DNA from: a virus
Strand: one strand, 5' to 3'
DNA length: 35,174 nt
Virus record (IMG/VR): IMGVR_UViG_3300025759_000297
Location: 1-35,174 of that record
The notes under the pieces were generated by a model. That model was not told where the DNA came from. It saw only the letters and a list, made by a program, of their open reading frames with translations, and made no database searches. How positions within the stretch are numbered: the stretch's first letter is position 1; each line of letters opens with the position of its first letter. Of the stretch, positions 1 through 8,125 are shown piece after piece. The translations under genes were made by a program, and so were the position numbers.

Positions 1-1
1 C

Positions 2-1900
2 GATAGAATTAATCTACATTACAAAGTAGGTTCAATGCTAGCTATTCAATTCACAGATGAGGAAAAAGAATTCCTAAATAGGATTGATGTTGTAGAAACT
101 TGGGACGAAGTTGTTAATGTATGTAAAGATTTATTTGATAGAGCTTCAAATGATGAGGGCGAACAGGAAGCATTAGAAAAAATAATTCAACAAACAATGA
201 AACAACCTGAAGAACAGGACAAAGAAGAGGAAGAAGAAAATCCAGACTTCGATGATTACTTTACTAGCATACCTGAAGATGAAGATGAAGAAGACGAGGA
301 AGAGGATAACGGTAGTGGGCAATCACAAGATTCAGATGAGGAACAAGAAGAGCAGGAAGAACAAGACGAATCATATCCTACATCCGGTGGTGGTATGCAA
401 GGCGGAGAAGAAGAGCCTGTTTCAATTACCGACCAAAACTTTAGAAATAATGAAGATAAAATTATTGATAAAGACGCACTTCCTCCGAAGTATGTAACAA
501 TGCCAACAAAATTAGATTTAGATTATTTTGTAACTTCAATTAACGAGCTTTTAGATACAAAATGGAGCTCTAATATGTTCGTAAGAATAGATGAGTCGTT
601 GGCAGAACATATTGTTCCTATAGAAAAAGCAAAACAAATTTTATTCAAAAGATTCGAAAACAAAAACAAGGCATATATTTCAGCACTTGTTCAACAATTT
701 GAACTTAGAAGACAGGCATCACAATTAAAGAAAGCTAGAACTTCTAAAACAGGCGAGTTAGATGTTGATAAACTTTGGGCTACAAGATTAACTGAAGATG
801 TATTTCTTTCAAACACAATTATTCCTAAAGGCAAAAATCATGGTATGGTTTTTATAATTGACTTTTCAGGTTCTATGCAAAATGATATAGCAGCGACCTT
901 AGAACAAGTTTTAATACAAGCACAATTTTGTAAGAAAGTAGGCATACCATTTGATGTTTATTCATTTACTACAGGCCAAAGCAGAAGATACCGAGATGAA
1001 AATGAGGAATTTTCATATGAAAAACATTTAAGACTCTTGGAAGAGGCACAGGGCGGTAGAAAATTAAATCAATTAATGATTAGAGAAGATGATATAAAAA
1101 TTAATCATTTACTTAGCTCAAACTTAAATCAAGGAAAATATAATGAGATGTTCAAAACATTATTAATGGTAGGAGCATCATATAGCAACCATGATAGTTA
1201 TTATGAGCATAGATATAATCCTAGAGTTACAGAGTTATGTTGTAATGGTTATGACTTACCTACACAATTTAGACTAGGCGGAACACCCCTAGTTGAGACT
1301 ATGGTCATTGCTACTGAACTTGTTAGAAAGTTTAGGCAACAACACAAGGTCGAAGTAATGAACACAATACTGCTAACCGACGGAGGTCCTACAAGCGAAT
1401 TAAGAGTAGAATGTGGTAAAGATAAATATTTTGATAGCAGAAATTATAATGGATTTGCGATACAGAAAAAAGGCAAAACTATTATTCACAAGGGTGAGAA
1501 ATATTATACTAGAGATAAAGCTATTCAATATGAGTTAGTTAAGAAATGGTTTAAACAAGAAACTGATTCTAGACTTATCAACTTTCACATAGGCAGGTTT
1601 GGTAAGTATGATGTTGAAAGAGAGTTTACTGAAAAGTATGGCTGGAGCAAAGGCGAAAAAGAATTTCAGGTAGCTTGGAAAAAGGACTGGTTAAGAAATG
1701 GTTTTGTTGAACTAACAGACTTTGAACAATATGATAGTAAGTTCATAATTAAAAATGGTAAGAACATTCAAGTTAGTGAAGATGAATTAGAAGTTAAGTC
1801 CAACAAGAAAGGTGATTTGTTAAGAGGATTTAAAAAGTTCCAAGGCAACAAAAACAAAACAAGAGTTTTTGTAAATAGATTTATAGAAAAAGTTGCATAA
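2..1900 (+). CDS. CobT-like VWA-domain protein (5' end outside window)
   Basis: The frame is open from base 2, and the first codons read DRINLHYKVG. I recognise this as internal sequence of the CobT-like proteins of marine T4-like phages, so the ATG at 35 is probably not the start and the gene is cut by the window edge. Residues about 60-130 (counted from that ATG) are an extreme Glu/Asp/Gln-rich linker. A von Willebrand A domain follows, with the MIDAS motif DFSGSMQ near residue 276 and a TDGG motif near residue 449. CobT pairs with an AAA+ CobS in cobaltochelatase, and the next gene is CobS-like, so the two probably form a MoxR/VWA-type ATPase complex. No cobalamin role is shown by the sequence. 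The family call is confident; the true substrate is unknown. Confidence 0.85.
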   Translation, partial: DRINLHYKVGSMLAIQFTDEEKEFLNRIDVVETWDEVVNVCKDLFDRASNDEGEQEALEKIIQQTMKQPEEQDKEEEEENPDFDDYFTSIPEDEDEEDEEEDNGSGQSQDSDEEQEEQEEQDESYPTSGGGMQGGEEEPVSITDQNFRNNEDKIIDKDALPPKYVTMPTKLDLDYFVTSINELLDTKWSSNMFVRIDESLAEHIVPIEKAKQILFKRFENKNKAYISALVQQFELRRQASQLKKARTSKTGELDVDKLWATRLTEDVFLSNTIIPKGKNHGMVFIIDFSGSMQNDIAATLEQVLIQAQFCKKVGIPFDVYSFTTGQSRRYRDENEEFSYEKHLRLLEEAQGGRKLNQLMIREDDIKINHLLSSNLNQGKYNEMFKTLLMVGASYSNHDSYYEHRYNPRVTELCCNGYDLPTQFRLGGTPLVETMVIATELVRKFRQQHKVEVMNTILLTDGGPTSELRVECGKDKYFDSRNYNGFAIQKKGKTIIHKGEKYYTRDKAIQYELVKKWFKQETDSRLINFHIGRFGKYDVEREFTEKYGWSKGEKEFQVAWKKDWLRNGFVELTDFEQYDSKFIIKNGKNIQVSEDELEVKSNKKGDLLRGFKKFQGNKNKTRVFVNRFIEKVA

Positions 1901-1905
1901 AATGC

Positions 1906-1946
1906 TTGACATTTTTTGCATTTGACTGTATCATATGTGGTATAGT
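1906..1946 (+). promoter_or_regulatory. Early promoter(s) of the cobS-like gene
   Basis: TTGACA at 1906-1911 is followed after 17 nt by TATCAT at 1929-1934. A second option is the extended -10 TGGTATAGT at 1938-1946, with TTGACT at 1922-1927 spaced poorly at 13 nt. The sequence AATGCTTGACATT at 1901-1913 recurs exactly in front of the gene at 19596. A ribosome site, GAGAGG, follows before the ATG at 1973. Confidence 0.65.
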
Positions 1947-1972
1947 TAATAAAAAAGAGAGGTAAATATATT

Positions 1973-3112
1973 ATGAACTATGATAAAGAAACATTTTTAA
2001 ACGCATTAGCAGAAACATTTCCAAATGTTGCTAGCGTTCAAAGAGCAGATGTCATTAAGGTGATTGAGGAAAACGGATTGAGATATCCACACTGGTTTTT
2101 TAAAGAAAACAAAGTAGGCTATAATCAATATTCTATTAACCCAGCACTCCATGTTGTTAGTAAAGTTGAGCAACCAGTTCAACAACCAATTGCAACTATT
2201 GAGTCAGACCCAAAGGTCGTAACACAGGCAAAACTAGAAGTGGAAGTAGATAATTTAATTCCAACAAAAGACGAGACGTTCGTCCCATTTGGATTCTTTA
2301 AAGACCTAAATAAAATTATCCAATCCGGAATGTTTTATCCTACATTTATTTCTGGATTGTCAGGTAATGGTAAAACAACAATGGTCGAGCAGGCGTGTGC
2401 GAAGTTAGGCAAAGAAGCACTTAGGGTAAACATCAGCATTGAAACAGATGAAGATGATTTGATTGGTGGCAATACACTTGTTGATGGCAACGTTGTTTAT
2501 AGAGAAGGCCCTGTATTAACAGCAATGAAAAGAGGCGCAATCTTAATATTAGATGAGATTGATAGAGGCTCTAACAAGTTGATGTGCTTACAGGCTATAC
2601 TAGAAGGCAAGCCTTACTTTAATAAAAAGACAGGCGAAGTTGTGCATCCAGCACATGGCTTCAACGTAATAGCAACCGCGAATACAAAAGGACGTGGTTC
2701 AGAAGATGGCAAGTTTATGTCAGCACAAATGTTAGACGAAGCATTTCTAGAAAGGTTTGCAATAACGGTCGAACAGGAATACCCTACTCCGGCAAATGAG
2801 AAGAAAATCATACTAAATAAAATGGCAAAGGCAAATGTTGAAGATGTTGAGTTTGCAGAAAACTTAGTAACATGGGCTGAAGTAATTCGTAAGACATTTT
2901 ATGAAGGTGCAATTGACGAGTTAATCTCAACACGTAGACTAGAGCATATTGTAAATGCTTATGCCATGTTTAATGACAGAGTAAAGGCTATTGAACTTTG
3001 TGTAAACAGATTTGATGAGGACACAAAGTCAGCATTTATTGAACTCTACAATAAAGTAGATGCAAAAGTAGATTTAACTGAGGAAAGTGATGTTCAAGAA
3101 GAACAATATTAA
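1973..3112 (+). CDS. cobS: CobS-like AAA+ ATPase (MoxR type)
   Basis: A 379-residue protein. The N-terminal 100 residues look like a DNA- or partner-binding module with a Pro/Gln-rich linker. The AAA+ core starts near residue 105, with Walker A GLSGNGKTT at 128-136 and Walker B ILILDEID near 190-197. A sensor-1 type ATANT segment follows, consistent with the MoxR/CobS group. It lies downstream of a CobT-like VWA protein, the usual ATPase/VWA pairing. Cyanophage annotations call it cobalt chelatase subunit CobS, but the window has no other cobalamin gene. A general protein-remodelling role is equally possible. It has its own early promoter and a GAGAGG ribosome site. Confidence 0.88.
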   Translation: MNYDKETFLNALAETFPNVASVQRADVIKVIEENGLRYPHWFFKENKVGYNQYSINPALHVVSKVEQPVQQPIATIESDPKVVTQAKLEVEVDNLIPTKDETFVPFGFFKDLNKIIQSGMFYPTFISGLSGNGKTTMVEQACAKLGKEALRVNISIETDEDDLIGGNTLVDGNVVYREGPVLTAMKRGAILILDEIDRGSNKLMCLQAILEGKPYFNKKTGEVVHPAHGFNVIATANTKGRGSEDGKFMSAQMLDEAFLERFAITVEQEYPTPANEKKIILNKMAKANVEDVEFAENLVTWAEVIRKTFYEGAIDELISTRRLEHIVNAYAMFNDRVKAIELCVNRFDEDTKSAFIELYNKVDAKVDLTEESDVQEEQY

Positions 3113-3383
3113 TTATAAATATAATGAGGGTGAAACCCTCAAAGAAATAAAGGAGTATGTGGACAACACATACTCCCAGCATTATAGTCAAAATAAATTT
3201 CAGGCAACTGAATTTATTATTGATAGTGGACATGGTGATGGATTCTTAATTGGAAACATTATGAAGTATGCCCAACGTTATGGAAAAAAGGATGGGTTTA
3301 ATAGAGCTGATTTATTAAAAGTAATACATTATGGAATGATTTCTCTATATCACCATGATTATAAATATAGAAACAAAAACTAA
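3090..3383 (+). CDS. DUF3310-like small phage protein
   Basis: 97 residues. The segment KYAQRYGKKDGFNRADLLKV matches the conserved core of DUF3310, a phage family sometimes called nucleotide kinase-like without firm evidence. GTG at 3087 and ATG at 3090 both lie behind GAGGA (3080-3084); the ATG has better spacing. The first 23 bases overlap the cobS-like gene. The 5' third contains a TATAAATA box and two strong hairpins (3125-3141 and 3152-3176), yet the protein in that stretch (EYVDNTYSQHYSQNKFQ) looks conserved, so I keep the long form. Confidence 0.75.
   Translation: MFKKNNINYKYNEGETLKEIKEYVDNTYSQHYSQNKFQATEFIIDSGHGDGFLIGNIMKYAQRYGKKDGFNRADLLKVIHYGMISLYHHDYKYRNKN
3114..3121 (+). promoter_or_regulatory. 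Possible late promoter inside the DUF3310 gene
   Basis: A perfect TATAAATA just after the cobS-like stop codon. It falls within the downstream coding sequence, so it may be chance. If active, transcription would start near 3127, within the first hairpin, and would serve the gene at 3399. Confidence 0.3.
3125..3176 (+). other. Two consecutive perfect hairpins inside a coding region
   Basis: Hairpin 1 is TGAGGGT, loop GAA, ACCCTCA (3125-3141). Hairpin 2 is GGAGTATGTG, loop GACAA, CACATACTCC (3152-3176), a perfect 10-bp stem. Neither is followed by a T tract. They could be RNA processing or translational control structures between the cobS-like and DUF3310 products. Confidence 0.6.
3360..3367 (+). 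promoter_or_regulatory. Late promoter (TATAAATA) for the 3399 gene
   Basis: TATAAATA overlaps the 3' end of the DUF3310 gene and lies 31 nt before the next ATG, which has the ribosome site TAGGAG. The predicted transcription start is about 3373, by analogy with T4 late promoters (box at -13 to -6). Confidence 0.6.
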
Positions 3384-3398
3384 TTTTAGGAGACTTAA

Positions 3399-3713
3399 AT
3401 GTCAGTAGTTAAAAGATATATTATTAACAGAACAGAGTTAGGCACAGCTTTTCCTAGTTATAGTAATTCTGATTTTTCAACTTTTAGAAGCACATGGTTA
3501 GCAGACAATTTGGTTCAAGCTACCGAGGAGTTTTCTGAAGATGGATTAACTCAAACAGTTACTTTAATTTTTGAAGACCAAGCACAATTAGATGCTTTCA
3601 ATACCGCTTGTGCAGACAAGGCAACAGAATTAGGTATTACACCAGGTCAAGATGTTAAATCTTTAATCGAAGCTGATTCTGCTCTTTCAGCAACAAAAGA
3701 AATCATAACATAA
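3399..3713 (+). CDS. Small protein of unknown function, likely late
   Basis: A 104-residue acidic, soluble protein with no family I recognise. It has no membrane segment, cysteine pair or nucleotide motif of note; the C-terminal third is Ala/Leu-rich and helical. Its start is well defined by TTAGGAG followed by ATG. A TATAAATA box upstream suggests late expression, so a minor virion or assembly role is possible but not shown. A strong hairpin follows its stop. Confidence 0.65.
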   Translation: MSVVKRYIINRTELGTAFPSYSNSDFSTFRSTWLADNLVQATEEFSEDGLTQTVTLIFEDQAQLDAFNTACADKATELGITPGQDVKSLIEADSALSATKEIIT

Positions 3714-3728
3714 TAAATTTCTTTAATT

Positions 3729-3747
3729 TGGGGAGTTAAACTCCCCA
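3729..3747 (+). terminator. Hairpin between the 3399 and 3755 genes
   Basis: TGGGGAG, loop TTAAA, CTCCCCA form a 7-bp GC-rich stem followed by TTATAT, a weak T tract. It probably terminates the late transcript of the preceding gene. It also holds the only GGGGAG-like ribosome site in front of the ATG at 3755, so it could damp translation of that gene. Confidence 0.55.
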
Positions 3748-3754
3748 TTATATC

Positions 3755-4372
3755 ATGTATCATTACGTTCAAAATTTAGTAGCACTAATCCTATCTCAAG
3801 GACCCCAACCATATTTCTTTATATCAGGAGGTGCCCTTAAGGATTCCTATCTAGGTGTTAAACCATTAGACTTTGATATGTTTTCACCTGAACCTGAAAA
3901 ACTTTTACCCACATTACAAGAAGTCTTTGGAAACGAAAAAGATGTTTCCGATTCGGTTGTTATCGACGAAACAGATTCGTGGTCGAATACTAACTTTTGG
4001 TTTTTCACATGGGGCGATGCAGTAATTTCATTATCAAAGAAACCATGTTCACATCCACATGATTGGTGGGCAATTACAGATTATGTAGATTGTATGTCAG
4101 CATATGATAGTAATAAAGAACTTCATAAGCACGAACTGTTTGAACACGTAGTGGACAATAAAATAATAAAGTTTACAGGTATTACTACTCATATGGATAT
4201 TGCAATCATTAGATGTATGCATAGGTTAAGTCAGGGGTGGACATTAACTTCTGAGGAAGCACAAAAGTTTTTCACAGACGACCAAGCCATATGGCAAACA
4301 ACAAAACTTGAACATAAAAATTTAAACAAACGAAGAGAGAAATATCTTGAAATTATTAACAGCCGTTCTTAG
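3755..4372 (+). CDS. Nucleotidyltransferase-like protein (poly(A) polymerase head-like motif)
   Basis: 205 residues. Residues 24-43 read SGGALKDSYLG, then VKPLDFDMF, which matches the GG-x-V/L-(R/K)-D-x-x-LG...D-x-D signature of the CCA-adding/poly(A) polymerase head and related nucleotidyltransferases. D39 and D41 would be the metal-binding pair. The rest is short and lacks the RNA-binding domains of a true CCA enzyme, so the substrate is unknown. No clear ribosome site outside the preceding hairpin. It overlaps the next gene by 26 bases, suggesting coupled translation. Confidence 0.55.
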   Translation: MYHYVQNLVALILSQGPQPYFFISGGALKDSYLGVKPLDFDMFSPEPEKLLPTLQEVFGNEKDVSDSVVIDETDSWSNTNFWFFTWGDAVISLSKKPCSHPHDWWAITDYVDCMSAYDSNKELHKHELFEHVVDNKIIKFTGITTHMDIAIIRCMHRLSQGWTLTSEEAQKFFTDDQAIWQTTKLEHKNLNKRREKYLEIINSRS

Positions 4373-5195
4373 TTCTGAGGATTTAGAAAAAACTAAACGT
4401 TGCCTAACAACTGTAGGTGATGATGCAGTTTTAATTATTAATACTCTTAACAAAGACTATGTTCAAGAAGTATTAAATGCTAAGTTGGACATTTCCCAAT
4501 TTGCAATTACTCTTTCAAACGGAACTCCCGGCTTAGGTAAACAATCAGTTCTCGATTACTTTTTGAAAACAAGTTACACCCATCTTACTTTTATAGATTC
4601 GGACGACTACTATATGCCGGGTGGCATAGAAAGAATTAAAGAACATTTAGAAGACTTTGATTATGTAGGTTGTTTAACAGATGTTTACACCCCACAACGT
4701 AAACTATTATCCATGCTGGAGTGGCAGTTTCCTAAAACACTAAGAAAGGAATTTGCTACGGATAAAGATAAGTTTAAAACATTTTACAAAACAATGAGAG
4801 ATATAGCTCAAGCGTATTCCCATGAAACCATAGTCCAAAGGATTGTAGGACTTTCTAAGAAGGGCGCTAGAGCATTTAAATTTTCCGACAAGTTAATGGG
4901 ACTAGATGATGTTCAGGCACAAGTAAACCTAGCCTTAGAGTGTTCTAAGGGTAATATAAAAGGCAAGATAGTATACGATAAAGACATTTACTTATATGAC
5001 AGAAGCGACGGTGCTGGCACATTATCAGATTTTGTGGATAATACATTTACTCCAGAACAAGAAAAAATATTTTGGGAAGGAATCCATGAAGGTGAATATG
5101 ATGCGGAAGCGTTTGAATATGAATCGGTCATCTCAAATTTGACTGAGGAAGAAAGGATGCGTATAATATTAGACTATGACATACAACAGAATTAA
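4347..5195 (+). CDS. Glycosyltransferase family 2-like protein (GT-A fold)
   Basis: 282 residues starting at TTG 4347 behind GAGAGA. No nearby ATG would keep the first beta strand (KLLTAVLSS). The segment THLTFIDSDDYYMPGGIER carries the D-x-D-type sugar-nucleotide/metal motif of GT-A enzymes. The N-terminal half fits a Rossmann-like nucleotide-binding half. Likely substrates are phage DNA bases, virion proteins or host surface sugars; the sequence does not decide. It overlaps both neighbours, so it belongs to a three-gene unit (3755-5814). Confidence 0.6.
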   Translation: MKLLTAVLSSEDLEKTKRCLTTVGDDAVLIINTLNKDYVQEVLNAKLDISQFAITLSNGTPGLGKQSVLDYFLKTSYTHLTFIDSDDYYMPGGIERIKEHLEDFDYVGCLTDVYTPQRKLLSMLEWQFPKTLRKEFATDKDKFKTFYKTMRDIAQAYSHETIVQRIVGLSKKGARAFKFSDKLMGLDDVQAQVNLALECSKGNIKGKIVYDKDIYLYDRSDGAGTLSDFVDNTFTPEQEKIFWEGIHEGEYDAEAFEYESVISNLTEEERMRIILDYDIQQN

Positions 5196-5814
5196 TTCAA
5201 ATTCAGACATAGAGTTAGTTAAACAATTTTGTCTAATACAACAGACAGCTAACAACTTAACAAACGATAATATAGATGTTGAAGATTGGGAAAACAAATC
5301 TCATACTTTGCTCTATACAATTTTTATAGAAAAAAGATTTGATGGAAACGGATTGTATATTGTATCTGAAGATTTACATTCAGGTGTAGGATATTATCCA
5401 GCAGACTTTGATGAGAACGTTTGCATTGTTAGTAGATTTTATAACAAGCAAACAACAAAAGCTCTTTCAAAAGATAGCGGACATAATCTTTTTTATTATT
5501 TGTTGGACAAAGCAGAAGAAGATGGCTTCCATGGATTTATAGAAACATTTAATGAATATAATTTATTTCTAATGGAACGAAACGAACGTTTCAATAGAGC
5601 TGATAGACATTCAAACTATGCCTTTATAGCAGAAAATAAAAATGACGGTGTATGGCATAAAAAACATTTTAGAGAGCCGGGTATTAGGATAACTCCTTTT
5701 ACAAGATTTGGCCCTTGCATTATTAAACACACTAAACAATGGTGTCTATATCATTTGTGGAATGAAACATATGAGCAGACGCTGGTTGAAAAAATTGGTC
5801 ATCTAAGTGGTTGA
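5176..5814 (+). CDS. Unknown protein, faintly GNAT-like
   Basis: 212 residues, overlapping the glycosyltransferase by 20 bases, with no own ribosome site, so probably translationally coupled. The centre (SGHNLFYYLLDKAEEDGFHG, then FIETFNEYNLFLMERNERF) resembles the acetyl-CoA-binding helix and following strand of GNAT acetyltransferases. The usual Q/R-x-x-G-x-G/A loop is not clear. I would treat an acyltransferase role as a weak guess. The gp45 promoter begins at its last codons. Confidence 0.5.
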   Translation: MTYNRINSNSDIELVKQFCLIQQTANNLTNDNIDVEDWENKSHTLLYTIFIEKRFDGNGLYIVSEDLHSGVGYYPADFDENVCIVSRFYNKQTTKALSKDSGHNLFYYLLDKAEEDGFHGFIETFNEYNLFLMERNERFNRADRHSNYAFIAENKNDGVWHKKHFREPGIRITPFTRFGPCIIKHTKQWCLYHLWNETYEQTLVEKIGHLSG

Positions 5815-5839
5815 CTTAGGCATACCAATCCTTTATAAT
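5811..5839 (+). promoter_or_regulatory. Early sigma70-type promoter of gp45
   Basis: TTGACT (5811-5816), exactly 17 nt, TATAAT (5834-5839). GGAG at 5855-5858 and ATG at 5869 follow. This is a near-consensus host-type promoter, expected for an early replication gene. Confidence 0.85.
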
Positions 5840-5868
5840 ACTATAAAATTATTTGGAGATAATATATT

Positions 5869-6531
5869 ATGAAAATATCTAAAGAAACTCTTGATGTCCT
5901 CAAGAACTTCGCAACTATTAATACTAACATTTTAATTAGAGAAGGCAACATGCTTTCTACTATTAGCACAGGTAAAAATATTTTTGCAAGGGCTCAGGTA
6001 TCAGAAACTTTTGACAAAGAGTTTGCTGTTTATGATTTAAACAGTTTACTCGCACTTTTAACTTTGATGGAAGATACAGATGTAGAACTAGGCGACGAGT
6101 CGATTACTATGTCTAAAGGTTCATCGCAGTTTGAATACTTTTATGCTGACCCGAGTATAATTGTATCTGCACCTGACAAAACAATTGAAGTAGATTCATT
6201 CTTCGACTTTGTTTTATCTAAGGAAGAAGTAGATATGATAATGAAGGCAGCTGCCGTAGTTAGCGCACCTATGCTAAGTGTTGTTGGCAAAGATGGAAAA
6301 GCGGTTCTTACAGTCGGTGACCCTAGCACTCCTAGAAGTAATGCTTTTAGACAAGTGATAGGCGATACTGATAAAACTTTTGATGCAAGACTAGCAGTGG
6401 AAAACTTTAAAGTTGTTCCTGGTAACTATAATGTTACAATTTCAGAAAAGAAATTTATGCACTTGTCTAGCACAACTAAAGATACTAACTATTGGTTAGC
6501 ATTAGAGCCCAATTCAGTTATTGGTGGTTAA
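5869..6531 (+). CDS. 45: Sliding clamp, DNA polymerase processivity factor gp45
   Basis: 220 residues, the length of T4-type clamps (T4 gp45 is about 228). The protein opens with KISKETLDVLKNFATINTNI and has the alternating beta/alpha pattern of the two-domain clamp fold, as in marine T4-like gp45. Trimers encircle DNA, tether gp43, and in T4 also activate late transcription, which fits the TATAAATA late promoters found across this window. It heads the replication operon and is the first gene after a strong early promoter. Confidence 0.92.
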   Translation: MKISKETLDVLKNFATINTNILIREGNMLSTISTGKNIFARAQVSETFDKEFAVYDLNSLLALLTLMEDTDVELGDESITMSKGSSQFEYFYADPSIIVSAPDKTIEVDSFFDFVLSKEEVDMIMKAAAVVSAPMLSVVGKDGKAVLTVGDPSTPRSNAFRQVIGDTDKTFDARLAVENFKVVPGNYNVTISEKKFMHLSSTTKDTNYWLALEPNSVIGG

Positions 6532-6532
6532 T

Positions 6533-7117
6533 ATGGCAGAAGGAACTAAAATTCAATTTATCCCTCAGGTTGTTTTTAAGTTGAGGGAGCTAGGTGAGTG
6601 GAAGGAAACACTTACACAAAACCTTTTTCAAAATAAAAAAGTTTTGGTTTTCGCACTACCAGGTGCATTTACACCCACTTGTTCTAATCAGCAGTTACCA
6701 GGCTATGAGTCTTTGGCAGAGGAATTTTACAAGTTAGGCGTAGATGAAATTTATTGTTTATCTGTTAATGATGCCTTTGTAATGAATGCTTGGGCGGAAG
6801 ACCAAAAGTTAAAGAACGTAAAAGTGTTACCTGATGGCTCAGCAATATGGACAACTTACATGGGTATGGATGTCAAAAAAGATAACCTCGGTTTCGGTGT
6901 AAGGTCATGGAGATATGCTATGTTAGTGAACGACATGAACATACATGAGATGTTTGTTGAGGAAGGACTAAAGGATAATGCAAGTGAAGACCCCTACAAT
7001 GTATCAAGTCCTGACCATGTGCTAAAGTGGTTAAAGGAAAATGGCTGGGGTAGAAACATAGAAATAAGTCTGCAGGATGGTGCAGGTGTTGAGGAAAAAC
7101 TTGGGCCCAAAAAGTAG
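6533..7117 (+). CDS. Type II (Prx5-like) peroxiredoxin
   Basis: 194 residues from ATG 6533; a GTG at 6521 would sit within the gp45 coding end and is unlikely. PGAFTPTCSNQQLPG carries the peroxidatic Cys50. Cys75 in EIYCLSVND sits 25 residues later, the same separation as the resolving cysteine of plant-type PrxII enzymes. The product should reduce hydrogen or alkyl peroxides with thioredoxin or glutaredoxin as electron donor. It lies between gp45 and gp44 and is co-transcribed with replication genes, suggesting protection from oxidative stress early in infection. Confidence 0.88.
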   Translation: MAEGTKIQFIPQVVFKLRELGEWKETLTQNLFQNKKVLVFALPGAFTPTCSNQQLPGYESLAEEFYKLGVDEIYCLSVNDAFVMNAWAEDQKLKNVKVLPDGSAIWTTYMGMDVKKDNLGFGVRSWRYAMLVNDMNIHEMFVEEGLKDNASEDPYNVSSPDHVLKWLKENGWGRNIEISLQDGAGVEEKLGPKK

Positions 7118-7148
7118 AAGTGATTTTTATAGAAAAAGAGCCCAAAAA

Positions 7149-7182
7149 ATTTCCTCAGAAAAATACGCGCGCGTAAGGAAAT
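7149..7182 (+). promoter_or_regulatory. Inverted repeat hiding the gp44 ribosome site, with a 12-bp CG palindrome in the loop
   Basis: ATTTCCT (7149-7155) pairs with AGGAAAT (7176-7182). The 3' arm contains the gp44 ribosome site AAGGAA (7175-7180). The loop carries TACGCGCGCGTA (7164-7175), a perfect 12-bp palindrome striking in this AT-rich genome. Opening and closing of this structure could set gp44 translation. Confidence 0.55.
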
Positions 7183-7189
7183 CAAAATA

Positions 7190-8125
7190 ATGGACAATCA
7201 AGAATTTTTATGGGTCGAAAGATATAGGCCCAAGACTTTAGATGAATGTATTTTGCCAGATGAAAAACTTAAAGTTTTTAGAGACTTTGTTAAGGCAGGA
7301 GAAATTCCAAATATGTTATTATGTGGCACAGCTGGCACAGGCAAGACAACCATAGCACGCGCTCTTTGTAATGAATTAGGCTGTGATAGTATTATAATTA
7401 ATGGTTCCGAAGAGTCCGGTATCGATGTGCTAAGGACTAAGATTAAAAACTTTGCATCTACTGTAAGTTTTGAAGGTAAACCTAAAGTTGTAATATTAGA
7501 TGAGGCAGATTACTTAAATCCTAATTCTACACAACCTGCACTTAGGGCATTTATTGAGGAATTTAGTAAAAACTGTAGGTTTATATTTACTTGTAATTTT
7601 AAAAATAGAATTATACAACCTCTGCACAGTAGAACAACTGTAATTGACTTTAAATTAGTTAATGGGCAAAAAGCTAAGATGGCATCTAAGTTCTTAAAAA
7701 GAATGTGTCATATTTTAGATGATAACAAAGTTACATATTCTGAGAAAGTCCTAGCAGAACTTCTAATGAAACACTTTCCTGATTATAGGAGAGTAATTAA
7801 TGAATTACAAAGATATGGCTCCTCAGGTGTTATTGATGAGGGTATATTAAGTAACCTATCTGAAATAAATACAAAGGCTTTAGTAGATTCAATTAAGGAT
7901 AAAGACTTTAAGAAAATGCGACAATGGGTTGCGAATAATGTAGAGTCAGACCCTCAACAAATTTATAGAAAAGTATATGATACTTTAATGGAAAAAGTAA
8001 AACAGGTTCCGCAGTTAGTTTTAATTATTGCGGACTATCAATATAAGAGTAGTTTTGTTGCCGACCAAGAAATAAACTTAACTGCTTGTTTAACGGAGAT
8101 TATGGCAAATGTTGAATTTAAGTAA
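7190..8125 (+). CDS. 44: Clamp loader large subunit gp44 (AAA+ ATPase)
   Basis: 311 residues. The typical opening WVERYRPKTLDECILPD is followed by Walker A GTAGTGKTT (46-54) and Walker B VVILDEAD (100-107). HSRTT stands where the SRC arginine-finger motif is expected, keeping the arginine. With gp62 it forms the 4:1 loader that places gp45 on primed DNA. T4 gene 44 is a RegA target, and the hairpin over its ribosome site here may be the equivalent control. The gp62 gene is not adjacent: a membrane-protein gene intervenes. Confidence 0.93.
   Translation: MDNQEFLWVERYRPKTLDECILPDEKLKVFRDFVKAGEIPNMLLCGTAGTGKTTIARALCNELGCDSIIINGSEESGIDVLRTKIKNFASTVSFEGKPKVVILDEADYLNPNSTQPALRAFIEEFSKNCRFIFTCNFKNRIIQPLHSRTTVIDFKLVNGQKAKMASKFLKRMCHILDDNKVTYSEKVLAELLMKHFPDYRRVINELQRYGSSGVIDEGILSNLSEINTKALVDSIKDKDFKKMRQWVANNVESDPQQIYRKVYDTLMEKVKQVPQLVLIIADYQYKSSFVADQEINLTACLTEIMANVEFK

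Noticed and set aside
1-1900. Genuine cobalamin biosynthesis pathway
   Set aside because: Only the VWA and AAA+ partners are present, with no other cobalamin gene in the window; the names follow phage convention.
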